Positions 10,989 to 21,648 of a stretch of DNA of 64,000 nt are shown in pieces (positions within the stretch are counted from its first letter, which is position 1; every line of letters starts with the position of its first letter). This DNA comes from Tetrapyrgos nigripes (lineage: Eukaryota; Basidiomycota; Agaricomycetes; Agaricales; Campanellaceae), in contig JAACJM010000053.1 in the NCBI GenBank assembly GCA_013368315.1, positions 372,001 through 436,000 on the forward strand. The letters are read 5' to 3'. The position numbers and the translations under genes are program-made. The notes beneath the pieces are model-generated. The model ran no database searches. It was not told the DNA's origin and saw nothing but the letters and a program-made list of their open reading frames with translations.

Positions 10989-11603
10989 CAATGATAATGA
11001 CCTTCTCTCACTCCAATTACTACTTGACTGACTAGCGTTCTCTGTACCAAAGTGAGTTTGCGATCAGTAATGAACATGTTTACCTTATTGACAATTTGTT
11101 TTGAATATGAATACGGTACTCCTGTCTGAACTTGTAGACATGATAATTTTAAACTACTTTATGTTCCCAGTAATCTTCCTGATCGAAATCAATCATGAGA
11201 TAAATTTCACAGTAGTCAAACTTTGAGACTAGGGGTCCTGATAGCTCGCTGTCAATGGGAACTCAGATTTTGGATTTGGAATTGTGTATGGGCAATGATA
11301 ACGACCTTCACTCACTCCAATCACTTGATCGACTAGTGTTCTCTGATTCAAACTGAGTTTCCGATTGGTAATGACAAGATGTTTATCTTCTTGGCAATTT
11401 GTTTTGAATATGAATACAGTACTCCTGTTTGGACTCGTAGACATGATCAAGTCTTTAAATTTTAAACTACTTTCCATTCCCAGTAATCTTCCTGATCGAA
11501 ATCAATCATGAGATAAACCTACAGTAGTCAAGCTTCGAGACTAGGGCTCCTGATAGCTCACTGTCAATGGGATCTCAGATTTCATATTGGGAATTGTGTA
11601 TCG
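10989..11603. repeat. 304-bp tandem duplication between divergent genes
   Basis: Two head-to-tail copies start at 10989 and 11293. Both begin CAATGATAA.GACCTTC and run through GAATATGAATAC.GTACTCCTG to CCTGATCGAAATCAATCATG and TGACTAGGG-like endings. Identity is high but with scattered changes and small indels, so the duplication is not brand new. It sits in the 1.5-kb interval between the minus-strand gene ending upstream at about 10.5 kb and the plus-strand gene starting at 11971, where promoters would be expected. Confidence 0.8.
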
Positions 11604-11970
11604 GCACTTGTAGGTCTTCTCCAGTCAGGGATGATGTTGACTTCTGTCAGATGCAGACATTGGATCCACAGCAAGCTGAATTACAAGCAGTCTCAGATGC
11701 AAATACCAGAATCCAATCCAGAACTGATCAGATCTGATAGTAGCCCACGACGTCATGTCATAAGCTGATTGCCTTTTTGCAAAAGGAAACTTGATCAGTC
11801 CATACTCTAGTTATCTGCATCCGCTTTCTCAAACTCCTTCCTTACTTCCTTACTCATAGCCTTATACTGCCAAGTTTCACAGCATGTTTCATGTGATCTG
11901 GTCTTGTTTTATGTGATCTGGTCTAGTAGTATTTCTAGTGCGAGTCAGCTCTAGTTGGTTCCATCCGAAA

Positions 11971-14571
11971 ATGTCACCGAAAATGTCCAAGTGTGTTGAT
12001 TTCCTTTTTCTCAATACATTTCTATATGCTGACTATCTCACAGGAAAAATCACCAATATCCAGCATACATAGATGATGAGGCTGAGGAAGAACTGAGTGA
12101 AGCTTCAGGTATTGGATCTGGAGTAGAACTCAGCAATTACTCACTCAAGTGCGCGTCGTCTTCAGTTGTACTGTTCTGTATCAGTTGCTAATCTTTTCTC
12201 AGACATAGGAATAAGTGGTCATCCACATTAATCGAGTTGCGTTTGGTCAATTTTCTCAACTGAGGTCATTTGTGCTAACTTAACATTGGTAGAGCGAAAG
12301 AAGCTTCGCAATCTGAACATGATTGAAACTCCTCTGATGGAAACGAAGAGTATGCAGTGTTATCTCTCTCTCAAATATTCTTCTTCTTCTTTTTCTTGGA
12401 GATATTCATACTGATAGAATATTTTCAGCTCAGTGGATGAAGACATCAAGCTAGCATTAGAAGAAGACACAAAGATCATAGGCGAAATGGAACAGTAAGT
12501 GGTTTCATTCTGATTCACGTTCTGCCATCTCTAACACAAGAATAGAGCTAAGAGGTATTCAAAACGAAGACAGCTGAGCACTCCTAAGGTTTCCAGCAAG
12601 TATGTTCTGTTCAGTTTTCTAAACACTTTACTCTTGAAATAGCTGACCTCATCAGGCATTTCCAAAAGTCCCCATGGAAAGGATATGTTATGGTGACCAA
12701 TGAAGAAGGGACGCCAGAATCAGATGTGGAAGTAAAGGCTGCAAAGTAAGTAATGTTCACCAATCTCTTTCTACAGTTCACTCAAGTGTTACTTGGTCCA
12801 GAACTTCGAAGAAGAATAAATCAGCAACTGCACCAGCTACATCTGTACAAAGCAGTACATCAAAGAAGTGAGTTAGTTCTATGCCATTTACTATGTATGA
12901 CTCTAACTCTACTGAGCATAGGCTTTCGAAAAAGGACCAGAGATCATCATTAGTTATCGAGGGAGATGAGGATGAGGACATCAATGTGCTACCTGACGAG
13001 TGAGTTCAAAGTTATCTGGAATCCAATTTTAATTCTTATAACAATTTTCTAGTGTGATCAAATCTTCGAAGAAGTCTGACAAGGAATATGGTCCAAGATC
13101 TTCTGCAAAGAAGTGTGCACGGTAAGAGAGATTTAGATGTACAGACTATGTATGAATCTAACTCTACTGGACATAGGCATTCGAAGAAGACACAGAGATC
13201 CTCATCTTCTGATGAGGATGAAGATATCAATGTGGTATTTGACGAGTGAGTTTCAAGTCATCTGGAATACTATTTTAATTCTTATTACAACTATCTAGTG
13301 CTATCAAATCTTCAAAAAAGAATGACAAGGATGATGGTCCTTTATCTTCTGTGAAGAAGTGTGTGCAGTGAGAGAGCTTTAAATGTACAAAGTCCTACTT
13401 TCTAATTGATTGTTGCTAGTCACTCTGACGATGAGGATTTTATTGAGATGCCAAAGAATAAAGATGATATACGGATATTTATACATACTCATCTTTAATC
13501 TAGAATCACTGTGTCATCTACCAAGGGCAAAGGTATAGTGAAAGCGGAATCGGAGGCTGAACCTATGCAAGTCGAACCAATCTCTGGATGGTCCTTGCGG
13601 AAAAAATATCAAGATCCATATCTGGATAGAGAATATGACTTGTATTCGAACCGTCCGAACTTGCCATAAGATATAATTCCTTCATATTAGCAGATCATTG
13701 CTAATACTTGCTTTATTAGCCATGCCGCTTTTCGTTCTTACAACGGATCCTCTGATGACCTTAAAGTTGCCAAATTTTCCTCCATGCAAGCCAATGCCCT
13801 GAAGACTTTTCCCAAAGAAATTCAAAAGTGAGTGATCATTAATTTACGTTCGATCTATAATGTAACATGGGTAGCTGCAGGTTGATGGCTTCAGCTCTAC
13901 TATTTGAGAGATACAAGCAGATCCTGAACCCTGCTAGAGTTGACCCAAGCGAACTCAAGTCAGAGGGATTAGGACCCAGCAAAACAGGAGCCAAACTGAT
14001 CATCCCGCCTTCTCAACCAGGAGCTCCAATGACTGTGGCTGTCTTGCTGAGCACTGGTCTTGTCATAGCTTCACATATCTTGCAGCCAGAAAAGGCTTCT
14101 ACAGGCAAAACACTTGAACTGCTGATGTTCGACCAGGAACAACAGGCGACTACAAGTTTGATCTGTTTTTTGTTTTCTAGAGCCAGATTTGTACAGAATG
14201 GTTATTGTAATGGGGTAGTATGCATGTCTACCATGCCGGAACACTTCAGAACATCAGATAGTAAGTATTTTCTCCTACAGACTACCTGACACTAATGAGT
14301 ACATTAGATCAGCTTCTGAAGGGACCTGGGGAGTGTCGCAACAAGCGGGATATGCGTCTCAATTATCTGTCAGTAAACATTACTCCAGAGCTACTGACCA
14401 TAGTAAGTCATCTAATCCTTCTTACTCTACCTCCATACTGATTGAACTTTTTTATAGTACCTGTATATGATGGCCAGCCAAGAAGGGGTAACCATACCAA
14501 AAGATTTCAGTTCTCGAAGAAGGATTGGGATACAATCACAACCTGACCTTTATACACCAAGGAGATCCTGA
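11971..14571 (+). CDS. Multi-exon gene, charged nuclear-type protein, unknown function
   Basis: The proposed start is ATG at 11971 (MSPKMSK), which splices cleanly into KNHQYPAYIDDEAEEELSEAS. Many short exons follow, all low-complexity and rich in Lys, Ser, Asp and Glu: SVDEDIKLALEEDTKIIGEM, HFQKSPWKGYVMVTNEEG, SKKNKSATAPATSVQ, then two repeats of a two-exon module. The C-terminal half looks folded: SGWSLRKKYQDPYLDREYD, NAAFRSYNGSSDDLKVAKF, LMASALLFERYKQILNPARV (13882-), TVAVLLSTGLVIASHIL, LNYLSVNITPELLTI and a basic end with stop at 14569-14571. Basic K/S linkers suggest a nuclear or DNA-associated protein; this is inference. I do not recognise the family. Exon limits are approximate, and an in-frame stop near 13670 probably belongs to an intron. 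It is divergent from the gene at 9768-10388. Confidence 0.55.
12891..13375 (+). repeat. Internal duplication of a two-exon module
   Basis: Two copies of a 255-bp exon-intron-exon-intron unit begin at 12891 and 13146. Each has an exon reading SKK.QRSS followed by DEDEDIN and V..DE, a 45-50 bp intron with nearly the same sequence, and a second exon reading IKSSKK.DK..GP.SS.KKC. The introns are duplicated along with the exons, so this is a genomic tandem duplication inside the gene and not domain convergence. Confidence 0.8.
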
Positions 14572-15605
14572 CTGATAGCATCTGTTCTGTTGGGTATACA
14601 GCTGGTTATTACATCAGATCTGGCCAGGAGACCCTTGCCTTCAACCTCAAGTTTGTGATACTGTTATCTGATCCAGTTAAATGAGCAAAGCAATAGTGGT
14701 TTCTGATTAGATCGTTGGATACTTGAAGAAGTCATCAAATTAATGTGTACTGTTACTTTAATCCTTTTGGTTAAACTTCTCTTTTATTCTGTGGCAGGTG
14801 TACTGTATTTATGAAGAAGTCCAATGAAAATAATGTGTACTATAATCAACGTACTGACTGCCACTTACATACTCGCCACTTCACAGCTCGACTGCTTTAA
14901 CCAAATGAATGTACCAATTGGTTACATGCTCACCATTTCACTGACTCAGTCTCCTCCCATAATTAAAAGTTAATGAGGATCTCTTTCATAATAACACCAA
15001 GCTTGCTAAGTCGTCTTAAGATGTAATAGTAAGTACGCTACCTACAAACACACTGAATACATTCTGTCAAGCTTCTGCAATGTAATGCTCATTGCCTGTG
15101 CAGCTGGGTACAGTTCTACTTGCAGAAACTTCATAATGAAACAGTTGAGCAATATGCATCTAATCTTCAAGAAAGTAGAGTACACACGAGTAATTGTATA
15201 CTGAAATCCTGTACCATTTGAGGCAGCTACAGAGCGCAGGTCTAAGCATAAGACTACATGTGCAGTGGGGTCATGGTTGCCAAAGATGAAAAAGCAGACC
15301 AGACAGCTGTGGTCCAGTGTTCTCATCAGGGATGTGAGACAGTTTGGGCAGGATTCTTCAGTTCTGAAGCGAGTAATCTTCTAACCTATTAATCTCCAGT
15401 ATCATATTAGATGTTTGGAATGAGGAGAAGATGTGTCAACGCGTAACTGGATCTGTAGGACATGTAACAAGGTGAAGAGAAGACGTTAAAGAGAGGAGGA
15501 GGATGAGCTGGCAGAGATATGCACAGCATATTACTATATTGGGTAGTCATGACATCATAGGAGCACATGTAGGTAGGTAGGTTCACCGCAGCTTCCCCAC
15601 ACCAC
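14572..15605. other. Interval without recognised gene
   Basis: AT-rich sequence after the end of the upstream gene. Short open frames at 15042-15326 and 15407-15655 on the minus strand have no recognisable motif, and the second overlaps the start of the palindrome. Nothing else was seen. Confidence 0.4.
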
Positions 15606-16294
15606 GGGCAGCGATGGGTATTTGCAACCCATTTTTGAGCAGGCTTAAATCTCAAGTTGTTCGCACGGTTTGTTCCCAGATAAAATTTGGCTTACTTGCC
15701 GTTGAAATGACGAAACTTGTATCATAAGTATTTTCTAGATTATATTATGATCAAACATTATGATTGATTTGTGGGATAAAGACCTCCCAAATAGGATGAG
15801 ATTTGTGTGGCTTTGTAAAAATGTGCTCAAACAAGTGAAGTATCTGTGCCTGATTTGGTGAGAAAATACTTGGAATTTTCTGACGCAGATTTGGCTCACA
15901 TGCCTGTAAAGTATTCGCCACGCTTTTTGCATTGTAAGGGAAACCATTTACGTAACTTTCTGTCACAGTGCAAAAAGCGTGGTGAATACTTTGCAGGCAT
16001 GTGAGTCAAATCTGCGTCAGAAAATTCCGAGTATTTTCACATCAAATCAGGCACAGATACTTCACTTGTTTGAACACATTTTTACAAAGCCACACAAATC
16101 TCATCCTATTTGGGAGGTTTTTATCCCACAAATCAGTTATAATGTTTGATTGTTACATAATCTAGAAAATACTTATGATACAAGTTTCGTCATTTCAACG
16201 GCAAGTAAGCCAAATTTTATCTGGGAACAAACCGTGCGAACAACTTGAGATTTAAGCCTGCTCAAAAATGGGTTGCAAATACCCATCGCTGCCC
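15606..16294. mobile_element. 689-bp palindromic (foldback-type) element
   Basis: Two arms of equal length, 15606-15931 and 15969-16294 (326 bp each), are inverted copies of one another with only a few mismatches, separated by 37 bp. The outer ends are GGGCAGCGATGGG and its inverse. There is no coding capacity. A single strand would fold into a near-complete hairpin. The sequences immediately outside recur in inverted form at 25627-25666, where no palindrome is present, so an interrupted site can be compared with an apparently empty one. No clear target duplication was found. Confidence 0.85.
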
Positions 16295-16301
16295 GCAGTG
16301 C

Positions 16302-16330
16302 CAGTCGACCCCCTCTGCCCCAATCATGTG
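16302..16330. repeat. Inverted repeat, left partner of 25627-25656
   Basis: Reads AGTCGACCCCCTCTGCCCC followed by AATCATGTG. The inverse occurs at 25627-25656 (CACGTGATTGGGGCAGAG and GGGGTCGACT). Together they bracket the whole Helitron locus. Left of the palindrome, 15586-15597 (AGCTTCCCC) continues the same match. Confidence 0.75.
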
Positions 16331-16533
16331 AGTTGCACGTGATCCACAGGAGACTATAGGAAGCTAGTGGGCATATCTCTCCAACACCGCCGTAGACTAT
16401 CAGTTAAGCTCTCAGCCCAGGGCTACTCGACGAGGTTTTGATCCTCTTTTGATGCACTTTTTCGTAAATGTTATTGTGTAACAATTTCATTGTTCAAATC
16501 CTTATTCACGGCTATTTTAATCATGAAGGAGCT

Positions 16534-16570
16534 GTGGGCCACCGCTTCGCGTGGCAGTAACGAGGCCCAA
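16534..16570. repeat. 37-bp hairpin motif with GTAACGAGGCCC core
   Basis: The sequence GTGGGCCACCGCTTCGCGTG followed by GCAGTAACGAGGCCCAA can fold on itself (GGGCC/GGCCC and GCCAC/GTGGC stems). The inverse, with about six differences, is at 26467-26503, and a shorter version is at 26669-26694. It begins 12 bp beyond the stop codon of the Helitron protein, where a Helitron 3' hairpin could be expected, but the usual CTRR end was not seen. Its function is inferred only. Confidence 0.6.
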
Positions 16571-16581
16571 GTAATCAGGTT

Positions 16582-19500
16582 TCAACCAACTTTAATGTAG
16601 AGCAATGTTGCTGCCTTTCTACCTTCATAATATGATATCATTTCATTCTCACTAATTTGGGAGCTAACTTTTTGAGGAAAGCCATTTTTCATACCATCAT
16701 AGATGTAATCTCCTGTATCACTGATTATTCTTAGAATAAAATGTCTGTCCCCAAAATAGATGACTGCTTTCAGATGGTATACTCTTTGCTGCTGATTAAC
16801 TGTGAGATTAACAATCTTATCAACCTGTGTTGAGACATTTATTGGAATATAAAGTAAGAAAAATTCTGGGAATCTGATAAATTCAACAATTGTCTGAAGC
16901 TCAGTATGACAGGTTTGGCAGTTCCATCCAAAAGGCTGGGTGTAATTGTCCAACCATTCCTGAGTGGAATGATATGCACGTGTTGAAGTGTATAAAAGCA
17001 TATTGTTTCTATTCTTCCAAGGCTTAAAAGTATGGTCATTACTACATACAACCCTTCGTTTAGAAAAGGGCATATCTGATTGAGTCAGTTGAAGTAGGAC
17101 TTCACTAGCATCTGCATACTCACCGTATGGAAAGGCTTCAGGATCAATGTGATGGAGACCCAGTCTTAAGCTTTCTCTGCAAGGTGCAAGGTCAACAACA
17201 TTAGACTGAAAGGCACTAGCCAACTCTGTGGAGAGTATTTGTGTAAAATGAGATGCTTCTATTTGAAATTTTTCTGAATAATTTGAGTGTAAATAGTAAA
17301 GTAACATTATAGCAGAATCATAGGCACAGCTATTATTGGACCAGTTTAAGAAAGAAAGTAGCTGGGTAGATTCAGTAGAAATATTCTTATCTTCTTTAAG
17401 CTTCTTCAAAGGAATGTCATTAATTACTTCTTCAGACCTACTTTTCCTTTTGAGACTTGAAGTTGATACATTAGTTACAGCTCCTAGTGCTGGTTTGAAA
17501 TTACCTCTCAGTTGTGTAGATTTCTTCTGTTGATGTATTTTATCATCAGCAATGATCTGCCATGTTTCTCCAGACTCAAAAGTGTCAGGTAAAGGATCAC
17601 TATCATTCCACACAATAGATTTGTGTGCAAAAGCAGGTACAAAGTTTTTACCTTTTATAGTGCGGAAAGATTTAATCAGCATTGAACGTCGATCACCTGA
17701 GACTGAGGCTGATAATAGGCCTAAATGTTTAAGTTTACTTATTTCATCTAAGATTTCTAGCTCTCTTAATTCCTGTCTATATCCCCCTTTGTTTTTCAGG
17801 CCTCCTGTAAGAAGACTTCCATTGAATCCTTGAAGGACTAATGTTTGGTCAGCACAGGAGCTGCGTGATAATGCAGTATATATAGCTCGGAAATCTCTGC
17901 TATTATTAATGTCAACCACATTCCAATTTCTTGTTTTGCCTTGAGATGCAAAATCTGTCATAGCAAAATTGGGAAGTACTTCAACTTGAGTATGGGATAT
18001 GGCAATTTGGGAATCATCTGAAAGTTTGCATTCAATTCTGACAGTATTTCGAGTTATTGGTACTACATTTTCAGGAAGACCCTCAAATTGAATTGGAGAT
18101 GGAGATTTAGGGGGGTTATGTAGTTTAATAAAAAGAACATCTAAGACAGGCTTGCCATGCTTGCCCACTTTCTCTTTCCAGCTATGGACATGCCCTTCTT
18201 GTCCCTTAGTAATACAGAGTTCAGTAGCACTGTTATATCTAATCATGACAGGCATTCCTAGACATAGATCCAGTCTACCAGGGATTTGTCTATCATTATA
18301 AGAATGGGGTTGAGTCCATAACTCATGTTGAACTTTATTATTGACTTTGAATCTCTTTGACTTGCGTCTTTTTCTATGCTGTTTTTCATTTTCTGGAATA
18401 TCTTCCAGAACAACCTGTTCATCTTCTGAATAAAAAGACATCAACGTCTGTCCTGTTTCAGCAGCAAAGCGTTCTGTTCCAAGCTTGTTAGCTACATCTT
18501 TATGTTTATTATAAGTAAGAATAATAGGAGTATTACGGAAATTTTTATTTCTGAGTGACTTGCTAGGCTCATTAGGGTTTGATATTAGTGTTCGCAAAAA
18601 AGCAATATCTTCTGAGGTACATGACTTATACCGCATATTCTCCAGAGCCTTTCGATAATTATCATCTTTTTCCGATGTTTCAGTTTGTCTCATGTTTTTT
18701 CTAAGCATTACAACTGTAGTTACTTGATGCCAGAGATGCTGGCCTATAGCACTTTCTTGATCTGCTCTTGATTTTGGTGAGTGACCAATAGAATGACTGT
18801 ACAATGCTACACTTTCACCACCTATAGCAGGGGGCAGCTGACCAAAGTCACCAGCAAAAATCATGTTCATTCCTCCAAAAGGAAGATGAGGCATGCTTAA
18901 AGCAAGGGCTAACTTTGCACTGATCTTGTACATGTCTTTACATGACAACATTGAAACTTCATCAAGAAATATGTAGTTGACACCTTCCAACCGGGAGCAG
19001 ATCTGTGGAATAGATGTTGAATGATTCTCTCCTTCTTGTTTTGAGTTGATACCAAACATATAATGATATGTTGATCCTGCTAGTAGTGCAGCTGCATTTC
19101 CAGTCGGTGCAACAACTAGCATACGGTGTGACTCTTTTCTCTCTGCAAAGAACTTGCGTAGAGCACGCAATACAGTTGATTTACCAGTGCCACCCATTCC
19201 ACCTATATACATCTTTAACTGCTGAGGGCAGGGGCTGACTGCATGATTTGCTATGATTCTGAATGCTCTCTCTTGCTCTGCATTATCCTGGAATTGGAAC
19301 TCATTTGCTATCTGATCAATCAGATTCTGAGTGTGGCCTTGTCTTGTCCTTTGCTCAAATGCAGTTTTATCTAGTATTTCTACTTGTTCAAGAAATGGGT
19401 TTTTAAATTTATTATTGGATTTCTGGTCTGCACCTGATCTATGTCTTTTATCAAGTATATCTTGCCTCATTTTGTTGATTTGAAGTTTCCAGCCATGTGC

Positions 19501-21648
19501 ACTTTTATCAATTTGCAGCTGACATGCTGGAGGAATCAATGATTTTTGGTCATGTAAAGTGTCAGTCCATCCCATATCTACCAAAAGCTCCTTCATTTTG
19601 TTCATCTCCTCCTGCCTTCGCCTTTCAAATGGTCCAGACTCTCCATTAAGTGGATCAGCTAAAGTGTCAAGTAAATCAGAGTCAATGCCATCATCATACT
19701 CTGGAAGATAGGAATCCTGGATCTTCTCACTCATTGCTCTTCTCTGTGCATTGTAGTCATCTCTGGAATCTAAGCACTCATAACGAACTTGAAAATTCTT
19801 GAGAATCTGCTCCTGTTGAGATGTGAATTGAAAGTTATCAAATGCATCATCCCAGGTCTGATCTTTATTTTTTAAATCTTTACCAGCTCTCCAGGGTTTA
19901 AACAGTGTTAGCATTACAGTACAATAATATTCACGGTTGCCTTTATCAGCTCTAGGTAATGTACCTCCAATAAAGTTTGGAACAAGTCGCTTATCATCTA
20001 ATACAACCTTTAATGCATGTGAGTCAGCCAGAGGATGGCCATGAACAAATGGAAACACATTTCTTGCCAATTTTTCCTTGGAAACTGGCTTTGGGCCTTG
20101 AGGATATTTACGTGTACTCAGTTCATTATCAGATTCAAAACCTGCATCAGACCCTGAATCTGAAACATTACTTTCAGTATCTGAGTCTGCATCATTGAAT
20201 GACACGCCTGGTAATTGCTCTGCATTGTCACATACATCTTTCTTAGTAGAAACTTTGAGTCTTTCACATCGCTGCACCCAATCGTAAAGACACATTTGTT
20301 CAAGATGTAAGGGGCGGTATATATAATCATAAACTTGTGAGAGTGCAACTACACCATTGCGCTTCCTTAGAAGAATTACTTTATCTTTCATAGAACATGA
20401 GTTCTCATCAGAAATAGTCCAGCATTTTTGAACCTCATTTACATAGTTTTTCCAGTAGAAGGATTTGAACTTATGGCTGGTATAGTGGTCTGGATTGTCT
20501 AGCAGATACATGCAAATCATTGGAGCTCCCAATTCCATTTTGACTGATAATAAATTTACCATTTGTGTTACTAATTTTCTTACTTTCTCTTGCAGACTCA
20601 ATGGTCCATTTAACATTTCAGAATTTCTTTCAAGCACTGACTTTATGACATCAAAAATTACATGAGTATTCAAACTCCATTTTGTGATATAATTTGTCAC
20701 ATAGTATACAACAGCTTTGATTGCGGTTCCAGACAGTAGGGAAGTCACATCTGAGTTGCATCTAAGTAGATAAGTCATGGTAGGATTATAAGTATTAATC
20801 CAAGGCTCATGTTTCTGCATCTTTAAGTAACCTGTCTCCTGGTCAACCTGAGTTGTCTCCACAAATTGACGTGGAAATCTTGCACTACATGTACCATACT
20901 TATTATCAAGACAGCCAAAATAATCTTTGTTCTTTTTACGCTTGCCATCCTTTCCCATGGTTGACTTGCATTTATGGATGTGAGTGCGAGATACAATGTC
21001 ATCCACTTCATCTTTATAATGATTCCACCATTGTTCAGTAGATAAGCAGGTCTCACAGCTCTCCTTGAAACTGCATTTATGGTTGACTGGTTTTGGTGGC
21101 TCTGCAGGGAGTGAATAAAGTGGATTAACATAATCTTCTGATTGGGCTCTGAGCCTGACATTTTCTTCAACACTTTCTTGATTTCCTGTCATGAAATTAC
21201 CAGTATGTGCACTTTCAAGATATTCAACAATTCTCTTTTGAAAGTCACTGTTTGGATCCAGGATTGCATCTCTTATCTCTTGGGGAGATTTGGAAAAGGC
21301 AATCCAAAGAAGCATGTGCAAGTGAAGTGTCAGTCTACCTTGCTGCTCTACAGTACCATAATATGCACTTGTCTTGCCAAAAAGACCGTCATGATCACTA
21401 TCAACACCTAATATATGCTTTATAAACATCCTCACCATAAAATCAAAGAACTTAGCCCCAGAAACTGGATTTCTGATTACTTGTCGGGTCCTGTCATCAT
21501 CTGGTAAATTTAGACATGGTTGAAACTTCTCATCTGTACCTGCATGATATAGACAGAGTGGATGAGTTGTGTCTGAGGGAGCAAAGGTGATATACCAGGA
21601 TGGTGCACCTAAATATGCAATCAGTGACCATAACTCATTTCTAAGATA
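16582..21648 (-). CDS. Helitron Rep/PIF1 helicase with USP-like domain (downstream frame)
   Basis: Rolling-circle transposase/helicase. From the first Met (21438) the frame gives 1618 aa; it is open up to 21648, adding LRNELWSLIAYLGAPSWYIT, part of the Helitron N-terminal-like domain. Rep features: HUH motif H39/H41 in LTLHLHMLLW, and two tyrosines Y246 and Y250 in YYVTNYITK (Y2 class). PIF1 superfamily 1B helicase follows: Walker A GGMGGTGKST near residue 749, Walker B FLDEVSML near 828, GDFGQLPP near 863, and a late region ending with DFRAIYTALSRSSCADQT. After a basic linker, residues about 1360-1610 resemble a ubiquitin-specific protease: Cys box WSNNSCAYDSA near 1371, a CQTC zinc-like knuckle, and GDRHFILRI..TGDYIYD near 1565 as His box. 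The nick-and-peel transposition role is established for the family; the protease role is inference. Confidence 0.9.
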   Translation of the reverse strand, partial: YLRNELWSLIAYLGAPSWYITFAPSDTTHPLCLYHAGTDEKFQPCLNLPDDDRTRQVIRNPVSGAKFFDFMVRMFIKHILGVDSDHDGLFGKTSAYYGTVEQQGRLTLHLHMLLWIAFSKSPQEIRDAILDPNSDFQKRIVEYLESAHTGNFMTGNQESVEENVRLRAQSEDYVNPLYSLPAEPPKPVNHKCSFKESCETCLSTEQWWNHYKDEVDDIVSRTHIHKCKSTMGKDGKRKKNKDYFGCLDNKYGTCSARFPRQFVETTQVDQETGYLKMQKHEPWINTYNPTMTYLLRCNSDVTSLLSGTAIKAVVYYVTNYITKWSLNTHVIFDVIKSVLERNSEMLNGPLSLQEKVRKLVTQMVNLLSVKMELGAPMICMYLLDNPDHYTSHKFKSFYWKNYVNEVQKCWTISDENSCSMKDKVILLRKRNGVVALSQVYDYIYRPLHLEQMCLYDWVQRCERLKVSTKKDVCDNAEQLPGVSFNDADSDTESNVSDSGSDAGFESDNELSTRKYPQGPKPVSKEKLARNVFPFVHGHPLADSHALKVVLDDKRLVPNFIGGTLPRADKGNREYYCTVMLTLFKPWRAGKDLKNKDQTWDDAFDNFQFTSQQEQILKNFQVRYECLDSRDDYNAQRRAMSEKIQDSYLPEYDDGIDSDLLDTLADPLNGESGPFERRRQEEMNKMKELLVDMGWTDTLHDQKSLIPPACQLQIDKSAHGWKLQINKMRQDILDKRHRSGADQKSNNKFKNPFLEQVEILDKTAFEQRTRQGHTQNLIDQIANEFQFQDNAEQERAFRIIANHAVSPCPQQLKMYIGGMGGTGKSTVLRALRKFFAERKESHRMLVVAPTGNAAALLAGSTYHYMFGINSKQEGENHSTSIPQICSRLEGVNYIFLDEVSMLSCKDMYKISAKLALALSMPHLPFGGMNMIFAGDFGQLPPAIGGESVALYSHSIGHSPKSRADQESAIGQHLWHQVTTVVMLRKNMRQTETSEKDDNYRKALENMRYKSCTSEDIAFLRTLISNPNEPSKSLRNKNFRNTPIILTYNKHKDVANKLGTERFAAETGQTLMSFYSEDEQVVLEDIPENEKQHRKRRKSKRFKVNNKVQHELWTQPHSYNDRQIPGRLDLCLGMPVMIRYNSATELCITKGQEGHVHSWKEKVGKHGKPVLDVLFIKLHNPPKSPSPIQFEGLPENVVPITRNTVRIECKLSDDSQIAISHTQVEVLPNFAMTDFASQGKTRNWNVVDINNSRDFRAIYTALSRSSCADQTLVLQGFNGSLLTGGLKNKGGYRQELRELEILDEISKLKHLGLLSASVSGDRRSMLIKSFRTIKGKNFVPAFAHKSIVWNDSDPLPDTFESGETWQIIADDKIHQQKKSTQLRGNFKPALGAVTNVSTSSLKRKSRSEEVINDIPLKKLKEDKNISTESTQLLSFLNWSNNSCAYDSAIMLLYYLHSNYSEKFQIEASHFTQILSTELASAFQSNVVDLAPCRESLRLGLHHIDPEAFPYGEYADASEVLLQLTQSDMPFSKRRVVCSNDHTFKPWKNRNNMLLYTSTRAYHSTQEWLDNYTQPFGWNCQTCHTELQTIVEFIRFPEFFLLYIPINVSTQVDKIVNLTVNQQQRVYHLKAVIYFGDRHFILRIISDTGDYIYDGMKNGFPQKVSSQISENEMISYYEGRKAATLLYIKVG

